Shown in pieces: positions 43,540 through 53,049 of a DNA stretch of 64,000 nt; position 1 is the first letter of the stretch; each line of letters opens with the position of its first letter. Both the position numbers and the translations under genes were made by a program. The notes below the pieces were generated by a model that saw only the letters and a program-made list of their open reading frames with translations, was not told where the DNA came from and did not search any database. Location: NCBI GenBank assembly GCA_964501905.1, contig CAZCTW010000007.1, forward strand, positions 36,998 through 100,997. Direction: 5' to 3'. The DNA is from B69-G16 sp964501905. GTDB lineage: Archaea; Thermoproteota; Thermoprotei; Thermofilales; B69-G16.

Positions 43540-44415
43540 TTGAAGTTCGGCGTCGTATCTGTGGATCTAGACGCTATAGTGGAGGAGGCTAAGAGGAAAG
43601 GGCCAGAATACAGGTTTAATGTCTTAAAGCCAGTAGAAGCCGCCGTCTCCGCAGGTTTTAAACACGTAGAATTAGAGCTAGACGCATTTTATGTAATCCC
43701 CGATTCTCTAAACGACAGAGTTAGAAGTAGACTGTTACAACTTAAAGAGGGGGGCATATCCTTCACGGCCCACCTCCCCATATGGGCTATAGAGCTCTCG
43801 TGGCTTAATGAGCACGTTAGAAAGGCGTCGGTAGCGAGCATTATCGAATCTATAAAAATGATGGAATTCCTCGAGCCCATGTACTACGTCCTCCACGCCA
43901 CCGGAGATCAGGCCTCCAAGCTTTACAGAGAATTGAAAAGGAAAAGCGGAGCCAAGTTCCTGCTCCTTCCACTTTTTGAAAAAGCCTCTGAAAGCTTAGA
44001 GGAGATAATATGCGGGGCTGAGATAGAGCCTAGGAGAATAGCGTGCGAAACCGTCGAATTCCCTCTAGACCTCACCGTAGCGCTAGCGGAAGAACACGAT
44101 CTCTCCTTTCTGGTCGACACGGGGCATATCCTCTCGGGGCAGCCGGGCACTACCGATCTGCTAGGAGTGGTGAAGCGGGTTAAGGATAGGCTTGTCGGAT
44201 TCCACCTCCACGATGGCTATTATAGGTCCACAGGCGACGGGGTAGAGAGTAAAAGCCACCTTCCTTTGGGTAAAGGCGATATGCCCGTTAAAGAATTCTT
44301 CCAACTTCTAAAAGATTATGGTTTTAAGGGGCCTCTAGTCTTCGAGCTACCTCTTAAAGAAGCCCTAGAATCCATAGAATATATAAGGAGAAAAGTCCCG
44401 GATTTACTATTTTAA
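43540..44415 (+). CDS. Sugar-phosphate isomerase/epimerase-like TIM barrel (AP endonuclease 2 superfamily)
   Basis: I use TTG 43540 because GGTG stands 6 bases before it and the product then begins as the family does (KFGVVSVDLDAIVEEAKRKG); the longer frame runs into the antisense gene. The 291-residue protein has the metal-binding elements of the xylose-isomerase-like barrel: HAT (YYVLHATGD), ETVEF, DTGHIL and HLHDGY. Likely handles a sugar or an inositol. The exact reaction is unknown. Confidence 0.8.
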   Translation: MKFGVVSVDLDAIVEEAKRKGPEYRFNVLKPVEAAVSAGFKHVELELDAFYVIPDSLNDRVRSRLLQLKEGGISFTAHLPIWAIELSWLNEHVRKASVASIIESIKMMEFLEPMYYVLHATGDQASKLYRELKRKSGAKFLLLPLFEKASESLEEIICGAEIEPRRIACETVEFPLDLTVALAEEHDLSFLVDTGHILSGQPGTTDLLGVVKRVKDRLVGFHLHDGYYRSTGDGVESKSHLPLGKGDMPVKEFFQLLKDYGFKGPLVFELPLKEALESIEYIRRKVPDLLF

Positions 44416-44559
44416 TTAAAACCCGACGTTTGAAGTTTAGCGGCGTAGGAGACTGACAAATTTCAGCTAAAATTTAGTAGGTAGTCGAAGTAAACAAGAG
44501 CCAAAAGTTGATAATGGACCTATTTTTCGAAACTTTAATTTAAAACAAAGACTAGTATA

Positions 44560-44617
44560 ATACAGGTGATGAGCGGGAACTCTGAAACATGATGAGTGAT
44601 GACACGACTGAGATATA
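44560..44617 (+). ncRNA. C/D box small RNA (2'-O-methylation guide)
   Basis: All four boxes are present and in order: C GTGATGA (44566-44572), D' CTGA (44582-44585), C' ATGATGA (44589-44595) and D CTGA (44608-44611). The D'-C' spacer is 3 bases and the guide before D is exactly 12 bases (44596-44607), the archaeal norm; the guide before D' is 9. A TATA-like TTTAAAAC sits about 25 bases upstream. It lies in an intergenic gap. The methylated target is not known from this window. Confidence 0.85.
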
Positions 44618-44702
44618 ATATAGTATTTCAATACAGTTAGCTTCCTAGGGTAACGGAAAAGTGGCTCGGAATAGGCTTTGACTCTCTCGGCATTAGCGGG
44701 AG

Positions 44703-45515
44703 TTAAATCTCATGGATATTTAACTTCTTTAATCGTATTTTATCGCCGATATTTGCAGAGATCGACCCTGCGGCACTGCCTTTAAAGATGCACAGTTCTA
44801 GTAGATTCTCGCTATCTATCAATAACCCGAGTTTCCTCCTCGCGATATCACTGAATGTTTTAGCTAGGCGTAGCCTATGCTTTACCGCTCCAATATGAAC
44901 TTCTAAAACTTCTCCAACCGAAATTCCGAGGCTATCTAATTGTTCTTTCCCAATATTGGTTATTATGTTGCCGTAGCCATCTATATGTATTATCTCCCCG
45001 CTAATCTGCTCTCCTTCCACACAGGGTTCTTCCAAAGATAGAACCGAGTATTTATCTATGGGTGCGCCGATTTCTTCCGGTTTTACTCCGCGTGCTAGGA
45101 AAGCCGGGACGGGGGCGAATATGTCCCTTCCGTGGAATGTAAATGATACCTTTCTCCACATATACTCTTTGTTAATTATCTCGTATACCTCTTCTACGCC
45201 GTCGTCTCGTGCAGCAATTGATAAGACTCCGTTATCGGGTCCTACGAATAAGTAGTTTTGCGTCTTCACTATTAGAGCCTTAGTATCTGTGCCGACTTCT
45301 GGGTATACGGTTACGCTGTGTATAGTGCCTTTCGGGAAATACTTGTACGCGAAGTATAGGATATGAGATGCCGCTTTTACATTGAACTTGGGAACGCTAT
45401 GTGTGATATCTACTACGAGGGCTTGTCTACATATGCTGTATATAATGCCTTTTAGAACCGCTACATAGTGGTCTCCTAAACCGAAGTCGGTTAGTAAAGT
45501 TATAATCTTCTTCAA
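44703..45515 (-). CDS. SAM hydroxide adenosyltransferase (DUF62)
   Basis: A 270-residue DUF62 protein that splits S-adenosylmethionine with hydroxide to adenosine and methionine. The family marks are TLLTDFGLGDHYVAVLKG at the N-terminus, DITHSVP, VGPDNGVLSIAA, FHGRDIFAPVPAFLA and the C-terminal domain IDGYGNIITNI. Start TTG 45515. Single gene. Its job in archaea is uncertain; disposal of excess AdoMet is one idea. Confidence 0.9.
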   Translation of the reverse strand: MKKIITLLTDFGLGDHYVAVLKGIIYSICRQALVVDITHSVPKFNVKAASHILYFAYKYFPKGTIHSVTVYPEVGTDTKALIVKTQNYLFVGPDNGVLSIAARDDGVEEVYEIINKEYMWRKVSFTFHGRDIFAPVPAFLARGVKPEEIGAPIDKYSVLSLEEPCVEGEQISGEIIHIDGYGNIITNIGKEQLDSLGISVGEVLEVHIGAVKHRLRLAKTFSDIARRKLGLLIDSENLLELCIFKGSAAGSISANIGDKIRLKKLNIHEI

Positions 45516-45586
45516 ATATTATTACCAAGTATTCTAAGTAAATTCTCGTATAAATACTAAGTGACGCTCATTAAATTTTTCGCTAA

Positions 45587-45626
45587 CTTGAAATAATAAT
45601 ATATTTCAATATATTATTTTTTCAAG
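45587..45626. repeat. AT-rich inverted repeat, 17-bp arms
   Basis: CTTGAAATAATAATATA (45587-45603) and TATATTATTTTTTCAAG (45610-45626) are complementary except at one position, with a 6-base loop. It lies between two minus-strand genes, 160 bases past the end of the amidotransferase gene, and may be a 3' end structure. No second copy is seen. Confidence 0.6.
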
Positions 45627-45787
45627 AAAAAATAAATAATTTTAAATTTTAAAGCCCTTCGCCGAAAGTCCGATTTAAGTAATAATTTAGCAAAGACGCT
45701 CTGTAAATTGAAATTCAGCTTTAAGATAGAAAAGGTAGATGTTCAGGACTTCTCAGTATTCGACGTTTTGATTGTTTAGTCTGAGAT

Positions 45788-46579
45788 TTAGCTTATCCTT
45801 AGGAAATTCACCTTTGCTTGATCTTTAATTTCTACTTTGTAGATTAACAATAGCTCTGCCTCCTCTCTATAGCCTATTTCGACGATCTTCTTTAAGCCTG
45901 GGGGCGTTTTTAAAGCTTCGGCGCGAGTGACTGCTATCAGCTTGTTTTCTCCTTGGTAGATGTTTAGTCCGCGGGTTTTTCCTTTGTGGAATATTCCGAT
46001 GTATAATCCGTTTTTAACGGCTAAGATTATCCAAGTACTATTGCCTTTTATAGCTTCGAAGAGTTTTTTGAAACCTTGCCTAGCCCCATACTCTTCTATA
46101 AGGTCGGCACAGAAGTGGGGTATAACCTCGGAGTCTATAATGTGGGGCTCGCGCAACAATTCTGGGTGATAAGATTCGTAGACGTGGCTTGCAGAGTATA
46201 ATTCCCGGTAGTTTTTGACGAAGCCGTTGTGTATCGAGAAAACCCTAAAGCCTTTGCAGCTACAGGAGTAGGGTTGGGCGCCCCAAGAATAAGGTGCTGA
46301 AGCTTTAAAATCCTTAGACGCCCTCCTAACGTGCCCAAGTATTATAGGACTGCAGAACTCTAAGCTATCTATTTTCTCTGCTAGAGTACCGCTAGGCTTT
46401 TCGGACCCAGCGACTTTAACAAGTCGAAACTCGCCGCCCCTCAGGTATAACACTCCTGCTCCCTCACCGCCTACGGGAGTTGGCTCGACGGGATACCTGT
46501 GGAATTCCATTCGGGATAGGGTGTTAAGGGTATCTTTTAGCTTAGCGCCGCCTATCCAGAGTAGGAGACCGCAGTTCAC
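45788..46579 (-). CDS. Class II glutamine amidotransferase-like protein
   Basis: A 263-residue Ntn-type domain. Core motifs are GHVRRAS (residues ~83-89, the substrate Arg/Gly region) and SIHNGFVKNYREL, standard for glutaminase domains of this class. The nucleophile is expected to be the N-terminal Cys. Here it is Cys3 (MNCGLLL), not Cys2, which would need removal of two residues or an unusual start. It is free-standing, with no synthase partner. GTG start is the only one available near the motif. Confidence 0.8.
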   Translation of the reverse strand: MNCGLLLWIGGAKLKDTLNTLSRMEFHRYPVEPTPVGGEGAGVLYLRGGEFRLVKVAGSEKPSGTLAEKIDSLEFCSPIILGHVRRASKDFKASAPYSWGAQPYSCSCKGFRVFSIHNGFVKNYRELYSASHVYESYHPELLREPHIIDSEVIPHFCADLIEEYGARQGFKKLFEAIKGNSTWIILAVKNGLYIGIFHKGKTRGLNIYQGENKLIAVTRAEALKTPPGLKKIVEIGYREEAELLLIYKVEIKDQAKVNFLRIS

Positions 46580-46633
46580 GAGTATTTTATTTCGCGTTAC
46601 ATTTATATCGTCTAGGGTCTAGCAGGATTTGGC

Positions 46634-47518
46634 ATGGAGAAGATAGCTGAAACAATACTGCTCTTCTACACGCCCCTCCTACTAGGATTCCTATTCGAGA
46701 GGTATGTAGAAGTATCAGAGAACTTTGGGAGGGATCTTTCAAGACTGATACTTTATGTTCTTCTGCCGGCTCTTCTGTTCGACTCTATATACACTAAGAG
46801 TAAAGGCGGGTCCCTCGTAGAACTCCTGGTTTTGACCACTTTCGCGGCTCTAACCGTATTCTTTTACCTGGCACTTTCTAAGGTACTGTTTAAGGGTAGA
46901 CTAGAGCTCTCTATGACTCTCTTCTATGCAAATGCTGGCTACCTTCCAATACCTATAGCGTTAACTCTATGGGGGTTAGACGCGGTCTCTCTGGTGGGTT
47001 TCTACATTATAGGTAATTCTATTTTGTCGAATATTCTGATACCCCTCCTCTCAGCGGGGGATCTTAAGGGCGGCTTAAAAAGATTGAAGAAGTTTCCGCC
47101 TCTCTACGCAGCCCTTCTAGCCTTAGCAGCGGCCTTCCTCAAACTAGAAATACCAAGCCTAGCTCTCGAAGCTATAAGTAGGATAGGGAGTCTAGCTCCT
47201 CCATTGGCCCTCCTAGTCTTAGGGTTGGATATAGCGGCTCACGGAGGTTTCGATTTAGATGGATTAAAGGTGTACTTGGCGAGGCAGATATTTTCTCCGG
47301 TAATACCTCTCCTGGCTTTACTTTTAGGAGTGAAAGGCCTGCCTCTCTACGTTTTAGCGCTTGAAACTCCGATGCCTCCCGCGGTTTCAAACGTTATACT
47401 AGCCCAGGAGTATGAAATAAAACCGGAGAAAGTAGCGCGTGTAGTCTTAACCTCAACTACGCTGGCAGTCATAATTACAATTCCTATTTTGACTCTAATC
47501 TTTACTTTCCCAACTTAG
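46634..47518 (+). CDS. AEC (auxin efflux carrier) family transporter
   Basis: A 294-residue protein with about ten hydrophobic helices in two five-helix halves. The family signatures are VLLPALLFDSIYTK near residue 45, YANAGYLPIPIALTLWG, and VLALETPMPPAVSNVILAQEY in the second half. AEC members export or take up organic acids. ATG start. It is divergent from the amidotransferase gene. Confidence 0.9.
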   Translation: MEKIAETILLFYTPLLLGFLFERYVEVSENFGRDLSRLILYVLLPALLFDSIYTKSKGGSLVELLVLTTFAALTVFFYLALSKVLFKGRLELSMTLFYANAGYLPIPIALTLWGLDAVSLVGFYIIGNSILSNILIPLLSAGDLKGGLKRLKKFPPLYAALLALAAAFLKLEIPSLALEAISRIGSLAPPLALLVLGLDIAAHGGFDLDGLKVYLARQIFSPVIPLLALLLGVKGLPLYVLALETPMPPAVSNVILAQEYEIKPEKVARVVLTSTTLAVIITIPILTLIFTFPT

Positions 47519-47684
47519 AATCTCTCAAGTTGAGTTCAAGTAAATGTTTGGGTCCTTTACAATTTAGAAGATGTTCTTCGTCTATGTCAAAAATTGAAAC
47601 TTAGGCTTACTTCAGAATGGCGTACATAAAGAAAATTAGAGAAAGGTATATATAGTTTTAAGAAAGATGATATGTTGAAAAACC

Positions 47685-48482
47685 CTACCCTCTAATCTCC
47701 CTCCTCTTTCTCTCCACCCCTATATAGAAGTACTCTTCAACCTGCTCCAACTTTTTAAGAGTTCTGTAGCCGGCGCCTAACATGACTAACTTCGCAACCT
47801 GTTCTCCATTTTTTATAAAACTCCCGCCTATTACTTTAAAACCCGCCTGCTCTAGTATCTCAACCGGCAGGCTAGCCGATGGCCCCACTATTGCCCTAAC
47901 ATCGGCGTTTCTGGAAAGCTCTAAGAGCCTGTCTATATTCGGGAGGACTAGAGAAGCCCCGGTGAATATAACGATGTCCGCTTCTTCGAGATGTTTTTCC
48001 TCAAATACGTCGGAGAGCACCCCGCCACCTACTCTAGCCTTATTCCTCTCAAAAACGTATACCTTTAATCCTTCCCTCTTCCAAAGTTCATGGACTATGG
48101 GGGCAAGGTAGCCTATAACCGCTACTACACGCTGTTCCAGGTAGGGCTCCAATATTTCGAGAAGTTTAAGGCCTTTGATCAAAAATTTTTCTCTGTTTAG
48201 CTCTTGGCCTAGAGCTGTGAGAGAAGCGAAGAGAGCTACTCTTTCAATCATGTTATCGGAGTCTAGGAACCGGAGGGCTTCCCCTATCTTAAACCCGCTT
48301 GCTAGTTTTTGAAGGTTTGGCGGGGGGCCGTTGAACTCTTCTAGGAAAGAGTAGTATATGCCAGTTACTCCTGTGTCGAGTCTGACATACGAGTATAAGG
48401 GCCCTACTCCTACCTCTACTACTTTCCTCTCTTTGAGCTCTTTCCGTTTTTCAAAAAATTCAAGAATACTTCTGGTTAGCAC
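47685..48482 (-). CDS. DUF364 / heavy-metal chelation-like protein
   Basis: A 265-residue protein of the DUF364 type. The N-domain reads VVEVGVGPLYSYVRLDTGVTG, and the C-terminal Rossmann-like part has VVAVIGYLAPIVHELW, DIVIFTGASLVLPNIDRL and AIVGPSASLPVEILEQ. The family is annotated as putative heavy-metal chelation, but the role is unproven. GTG start. Thirty bases upstream on the same strand ends a 66-residue ORF. Confidence 0.8.
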   Translation of the reverse strand: MLTRSILEFFEKRKELKERKVVEVGVGPLYSYVRLDTGVTGIYYSFLEEFNGPPPNLQKLASGFKIGEALRFLDSDNMIERVALFASLTALGQELNREKFLIKGLKLLEILEPYLEQRVVAVIGYLAPIVHELWKREGLKVYVFERNKARVGGGVLSDVFEEKHLEEADIVIFTGASLVLPNIDRLLELSRNADVRAIVGPSASLPVEILEQAGFKVIGGSFIKNGEQVAKLVMLGAGYRTLKKLEQVEEYFYIGVERKRREIRG

Positions 48483-48512
48483 ATAGTATTAAGGTTCTGC
48501 TGCTACTTAAGC

Positions 48513-48713
48513 TTAAAGGGAATACCGTTTTCTAACGGAAATCTCCGAATTATGCTTCATTATATCTACGGCTAGATTTCGAGTGAAATAACCCCACTCG
48601 AGCAGGTAGCGTTCCTCTCCTTCCTCGGTCTTTAACGTTAGGACGATATAGTTTTCTCCGTTTTTCTCTATAACTTCAACTTTGTAATCTTTTACTATCT
48701 TCGGAGCAGACAT
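48513..48713 (-). CDS. Small hypothetical protein
   Basis: A 66-residue protein with an ATG start: MSAPKIVKDYKVEVIEKNGE, then YIVLTLKTEEGEERYLLEWGYF, a two-strand pattern ending in a basic tail. The codons look natural and the ORF fills the gap before DUF364, so I believe it is real. No family recognised. Confidence 0.6.
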   Translation of the reverse strand: MSAPKIVKDYKVEVIEKNGENYIVLTLKTEEGEERYLLEWGYFTRNLAVDIMKHNSEISVRKRYSL

Positions 48714-48790
48714 AGAAACCCCTAAAATAATTAATATATGCAGTATTTTATATAATGCTCGGCGGCACCTCCATTCTGAGTGGGTAGGCT

Positions 48791-50303
48791 ATGGAGGCGC
48801 TTAGCGCTCTAACCGTACTGTTACTAATAGCGGGAGGGTTAGCCTACGAGTTGAAAAGGCTAGAGTTCTCCACGATAGTAGGCTATATAGTAGCTGGCGC
48901 CATTATAGGTCCTGTTCTAAAGCTGGCAGATCCTCATTCTGAGCTTATAGTCTTCCTGAGCTGGGGCTTATACTAATAACCTTCGAGATAAGCATGACTA
49001 TTAAGTTAGAGTTTTTGAAGAGGACGGCCCAACCATTCATCATAATATTAATAGAGATTATCATAATCCTTTCTCTGACTTACATGCTAACTACACCTTT
49101 AGGCTTTACCCCTAGAGCTTCTCTAGTTTTGGCTATGATGGCTTTGAACACGAGCACTGCGATAAGCTTTAAACTCCTAGAGGAGACAGGGGGAGTAGAT
49201 AAGCTTATCCTCGGCGTCGCTTCGTTGGAAGACGTTGTGGCATTAGTATCTTTGACTATTTTCCCCTCTTTGGCATTGGCTGAAACTTTCAGTTCTATTA
49301 AACTGGTTGACTTGCTGCTCGGCATAGCCGCCAGCTCCACGGTGCTTGTAGGAATAGGGCTTCTTATAGTCAGTAGAGTTTTCGGTGTAGTTGAAGCTGG
49401 AGGGGAAGAAGCTCTACTCGCTTTCCTTTTAAGTATGGCTTTAAGCTTTACATGGTTGGCCACGGTGTTCGGCCTATCTCCGGTTTTCGGCTCTTTTCTG
49501 GCGGGCTTAGCCGTGTCTGCAAATCCTAGGATTGACGAGGTTAGACCTAAAGTGGGTTAGAAAGCTTTTCTCGATAATCTTCTTCACTTCTATAGGTTTA
49601 ACTATGCCACCGGTTATAAGCTACCAGGTCTTGACAATAGGCATAATTCTAACTCTCTTCATAGATTTCGTTAAGTTCCTAGGCTTCTCTATAGGCTCTT
49701 GGATTCTCGGCTTACCACTAGAAGCCGCCTGCACTATAGGCTTTTGCTGTAGTTATAGCTAGAGAAGCTTTGAAAAGCGGGATTATAAGCGACGACATAT
49801 ACTTGACTAGCATATTCGCCGTAGCCTTGTCGTCTATAGCTTCAACGATACTCGTTAAACAGAGCAAGTCCATAACTCCGAAACCAGCATCGCTTATACC
49901 GGCTGATACTAAAAAACTAGCCGAAAGCGTCTTCAATCTAATAAGGCAGGCTTTAATGGAGGTTCCGGGCTTAGAGAATGTAAGGTTGGCTTTTGTAAGC
50001 CTGGTGAAAAACTTGGCTTTCCTCCTGCTAGTGTCCGTGCTTACTTCTATTGTAGTCTCGGCGAGCCCCTTAATCCTGCCTGAGGAATTTGTCGGCTACG
50101 TAGCGACTATAGGTTTTATAATAACTCTTTCTACAGCCCTCGCCGTCCTGCTAAACCTTAGAGATGTCATAAGGAGACTAGTCCAATCGACTCTAGAGTG
50201 TCTCAAGATGGAAGATATATCGCCGATAATAGTAGCGATTATAGCAGTTTTAATCGCCTACAAGGTTATGAATAAGTTATGGATGAGTTCAAAGAAGCCT
50301 TAA
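48791..50303 (+). pseudogene. Broken Kef-type (CPA2) cation/proton antiporter gene
   Basis: Four pieces in different frames give one antiporter when joined: an N-terminal part (ATG 48791, LAYELKRLEFSTIVGYIVAG), a middle with the CPA2 core (EDVVALVSLTIFPSLALAET, SPVFGSFLAGLAVS), then KLFSIIFFTSIGLTMPPVI, and a last part (REALKSGIISDDIYLTSIFA). Shifts lie near 48957-48961, 49548-49552 and 49740-49747. Three indels in 800 bases suggest a dead gene rather than one error. A paralogue at 52997-54712 is intact. Confidence 0.85.
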
Positions 50304-50476
50304 GCGAGATAACGGAGTAGCATTATCTACTTTAAGCCCCTCCTTTATTTTATCGCGTAATCTTAATAACCCTAGGAAATAGAATTCGCGACTCTCCAAA
50401 ACCTAAGCCCAGACATCGCACTCTATAATTCGGATCATCCATTGAGACTTTCGCCACCGGTATTAATAATTAATTC

Positions 50477-51553
50477 ATGAATTATAGTTATAAGGGGTTT
50501 TACCAGGGTGTCTCCGTGAATCTGGATAAGCTTGAGGTTGAGGTAGAAGTTTATCTTAAACTCGGAGGGAAGAGAATTCTAAATTCTAAAATCGCTGAGA
50601 TACTGCGGATAGTGGACGAGAAAGGCTCACTGCTAGCCGCGTGTAGAGAAACAGGCACTCCCTACTCTAGGGCTTGGGAGTGGATCGCCAAGATAGAGAG
50701 AAAGTTGGGAGTTAGAGTGGTCGAGGCGAAGAGAGGAGGAGTGAAAGGCGGTGGAATGCGGTTAACTCAATTCGGCAGAGAACTCCTCGATAGGTACCGT
50801 AGAGCGGCCGAGAAATATGGGATTCCGCTCGGAAGAAAGATCGAGACGGTTGTGATGCCGGAGTTATCCATTATGGGGAGTCATGACCCAATCTTGGAGC
50901 TTATAGTGGATAAGCTAAAAGAGCGTGGTGTGAAGGATGTGGAAGTTTCCTGGATAGGTTCAGCGGGGGGATTAGCCTCGCTCATGGTGGGAGACGCGGA
51001 CGTAGCCGGTGTACATCTTTTTGACCCCGAGACTGGGGAGTATAACACGCCCTACCTTAGCAGATACTGGCTTGAGGATAGGGTGGTTGTATACAGGGGG
51101 TATATGAGAGAGATAGGCTTCGTTTATAGGAGAGATTTGAATGTGAAAAGCTTTAAAGACCTCGTGGAGAAAAAACTCCGCTTTATAAATAGGAACTTGG
51201 GTTCAGGGACTAGAATTCTAATAGACTACTTGATAGAGAAAGAGCTGGGAGTGGAGGGGAGAAAGTCTATAGAAGGGTATGGGTGGGAGGTTAAGACGCA
51301 CGTCGAAGTCTGCCGGGCTATCGCCGAGGGAGAGGCTGACGTCGGCGTGGCTCTAAGGTATTGCGCGAATCTTTACGGGCTCGGCTTCACTAGGCTAACG
51401 TGGGAGTGGTATGATTTCGCAGTTTCTAAAGCTAGTTTGGAGAAAAAAGCGGTCAAAGAGTTTATATACATTATAAAGGAAGAATTGGGAGATATAATTA
51501 GAGGCATCGAGGGCTATAGGTTGACGGAGAGAAGCGGGAAGGTCTTAAGATAG
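50477..51553 (+). CDS. ModE/TupR-like regulator with substrate-binding domain
   Basis: The N-terminal 110 residues hold a ModE/LysR-type winged helix (EILRIVDEKGSLLAACRETG, TPYSRAWEWIAKIERKLG, GGGMRLTQFGREL). The rest is a periplasmic-binding-protein-like domain (ETVVMPELSIMGSHDPILEL, AGVHLFDPETGEYNTPYL, NLGSGTRILIDYL). This pairing fits archaeal oxyanion-responsive regulators of molybdate/tungstate transport. GTG 50516 is a better start: GGTG is 5 bases ahead, and a TATA-like TTATAAGGG lies about 30 bases upstream. No transporter is adjacent. Confidence 0.82.
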   Translation: MNYSYKGFYQGVSVNLDKLEVEVEVYLKLGGKRILNSKIAEILRIVDEKGSLLAACRETGTPYSRAWEWIAKIERKLGVRVVEAKRGGVKGGGMRLTQFGRELLDRYRRAAEKYGIPLGRKIETVVMPELSIMGSHDPILELIVDKLKERGVKDVEVSWIGSAGGLASLMVGDADVAGVHLFDPETGEYNTPYLSRYWLEDRVVVYRGYMREIGFVYRRDLNVKSFKDLVEKKLRFINRNLGSGTRILIDYLIEKELGVEGRKSIEGYGWEVKTHVEVCRAIAEGEADVGVALRYCANLYGLGFTRLTWEWYDFAVSKASLEKKAVKEFIYIIKEELGDIIRGIEGYRLTERSGKVLR

Positions 51554-51566
51554 CTTAGGTGGTGTC

Positions 51567-52448
51567 ATGCTCGAGGAGAAAGTCCGCGAGTTATCTTCAA
51601 AACTCCAGAGGCTCCTGGAAGAATACTACGTAGATCCCTTAAACTTAGATTTTCCAGAAATAAGAAATTCGCTACTGAGCTTATTTAAGGGGAAGTTGGT
51701 GCGGATTTCAAAGCCTAAAAAAGTTGTCTTTGTGGGGGACCTCCATGGAGATTTCGAATCTTTAGAGAAGATATATGGAATATACTCGGGAGAGAAGAAT
51801 GCCCTCGTGGTCTTCCTAGGCGATTACGTTGACAGAGGACCTAAACAGTTAGAGACACTACTTGGAGCTTTAATATGGAAAGCCGAAAAACCAGATAAAG
51901 TAGTCATGTTGCGGGGTAACCACGAATCGCCGGGCATGAACATATATTACGGGTTTATAGCCTCGCTTAAAAGCTCTTTTGGCATGTTATCCGACCTCTT
52001 CTATAGGGCCTTCGTTGAACCTCTATACCTTAAGTTGCCTATAGCTTTTCTCGCCGATTGGGGGGATAAGAGAGTTTTCGCGGTACACGGCGGTTTACCC
52101 ATAGAGCCTTTAAAGGTAGAGGATATAGAGAAGATAGAGCCTGAGCTAAACCCGAGTAACCCGGTTTTGATGCAGCTACTTTGGAACGACCCCAACGATA
52201 TGATAGAGGATTACGCGGAAAGCTTTAGAGGGCCGGGCATCTATGTTTTCGGTAGAAGAATATTTGAGAGATTTGTAAAAGAGAATAACGTCGACCTAGT
52301 CGTGAGAGCCCACGAGCCCGTTCACGGCGTTAGAGTCATGTTCAATAACAGATTATACACTGTTTTCACTTGCAGGTACTATAGGATAAGACCCGCTGTG
52401 CTGGAGGTAGATGAAGACCTAGAGATAAAACCGGTTTTCATCGATTAA
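51567..52448 (+). CDS. Archaeal PP1-like serine/threonine protein phosphatase
   Basis: A 293-residue PPP-family phosphatase. Two-metal motifs are all present: GDLHGDF, GDYVDRG, RGNHES, then VHGG and RAHEP. Its size matches archaeal PP1 homologues, which remove phosphate from Ser/Thr. GGTGGT precedes the ATG. It follows the regulator by 13 bases and is followed by Maf after 19 bases, so the three look like one transcript. Confidence 0.9.
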   Translation: MLEEKVRELSSKLQRLLEEYYVDPLNLDFPEIRNSLLSLFKGKLVRISKPKKVVFVGDLHGDFESLEKIYGIYSGEKNALVVFLGDYVDRGPKQLETLLGALIWKAEKPDKVVMLRGNHESPGMNIYYGFIASLKSSFGMLSDLFYRAFVEPLYLKLPIAFLADWGDKRVFAVHGGLPIEPLKVEDIEKIEPELNPSNPVLMQLLWNDPNDMIEDYAESFRGPGIYVFGRRIFERFVKENNVDLVVRAHEPVHGVRVMFNNRLYTVFTCRYYRIRPAVLEVDEDLEIKPVFID

Positions 52449-52467
52449 TGATGCGGAGGCGGCTCGA

Positions 52468-53049
52468 TTGGAAATTATTTTAGCTTCGAAATCTCCGGCT
52501 AGAAGGGAGATATTGGAAAGACTCGGATTTAGAGTTTTACAAATCCCGGCGGAAGTAGAAGAGGCTAGGATTGGAGAAGCTTCTCTAAAGGAGGCGGTAG
52601 AGCTCGCCGTCGGAAATGCCCTAAAGAAGGCAGAGAAGATTGCCGAGAGATACCCGGGTAAAGTCGTGGTAGCAGCCGATACCCTCGTATATTTTGAAGA
52701 CAGAATTTTAGGAAAGCCTAGAAACGAGGAGGAAGCTAGGCGTTTTCTCCTAGAGCTAAAGGACAAGTGGCACAAAGTTTTATCGGGCTACGCGGTCTGC
52801 ACCCCTAAAGGCTTCATCTCTGGCTACGAGGTAACTGAGGTTAAGATGAGGAATTACAGGGAGGAAGAAGTTGAGTACTACTTATCCACCGGGGAGTATA
52901 AGGGGAAGGCGGGCGGCTACGCGATTCAAGGGCTCGGCGCTTTTTTAGTTGAAGAGGTAAGGGGTTGTTTCTACAATGTAGCGGGCCTGCCCCTTGCTAG
53001 GATTGTAGAGGCTTTGCTTTCTCTAGGCTATTGGCCTCCTCTGAAGTAG
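52468..53049 (+). CDS. maf: Maf/HAM1-type nucleotide pyrophosphatase
   Basis: A 193-residue Maf protein that hydrolyses non-standard or methylated nucleoside triphosphates. Motifs: ILASKSPARREILERLGF at the start, VVAADTLVYFEDRILGKP, and GKAGGYAIQGLGAFLVEEVRG with the conserved residues of the active pocket. TTG start, supported by GGAGGCGG ahead. Its end overlaps the convergent antiporter gene by 53 bases, unusually long for such a pair. Confidence 0.9.
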   Translation: MEIILASKSPARREILERLGFRVLQIPAEVEEARIGEASLKEAVELAVGNALKKAEKIAERYPGKVVVAADTLVYFEDRILGKPRNEEEARRFLLELKDKWHKVLSGYAVCTPKGFISGYEVTEVKMRNYREEEVEYYLSTGEYKGKAGGYAIQGLGAFLVEEVRGCFYNVAGLPLARIVEALLSLGYWPPLK

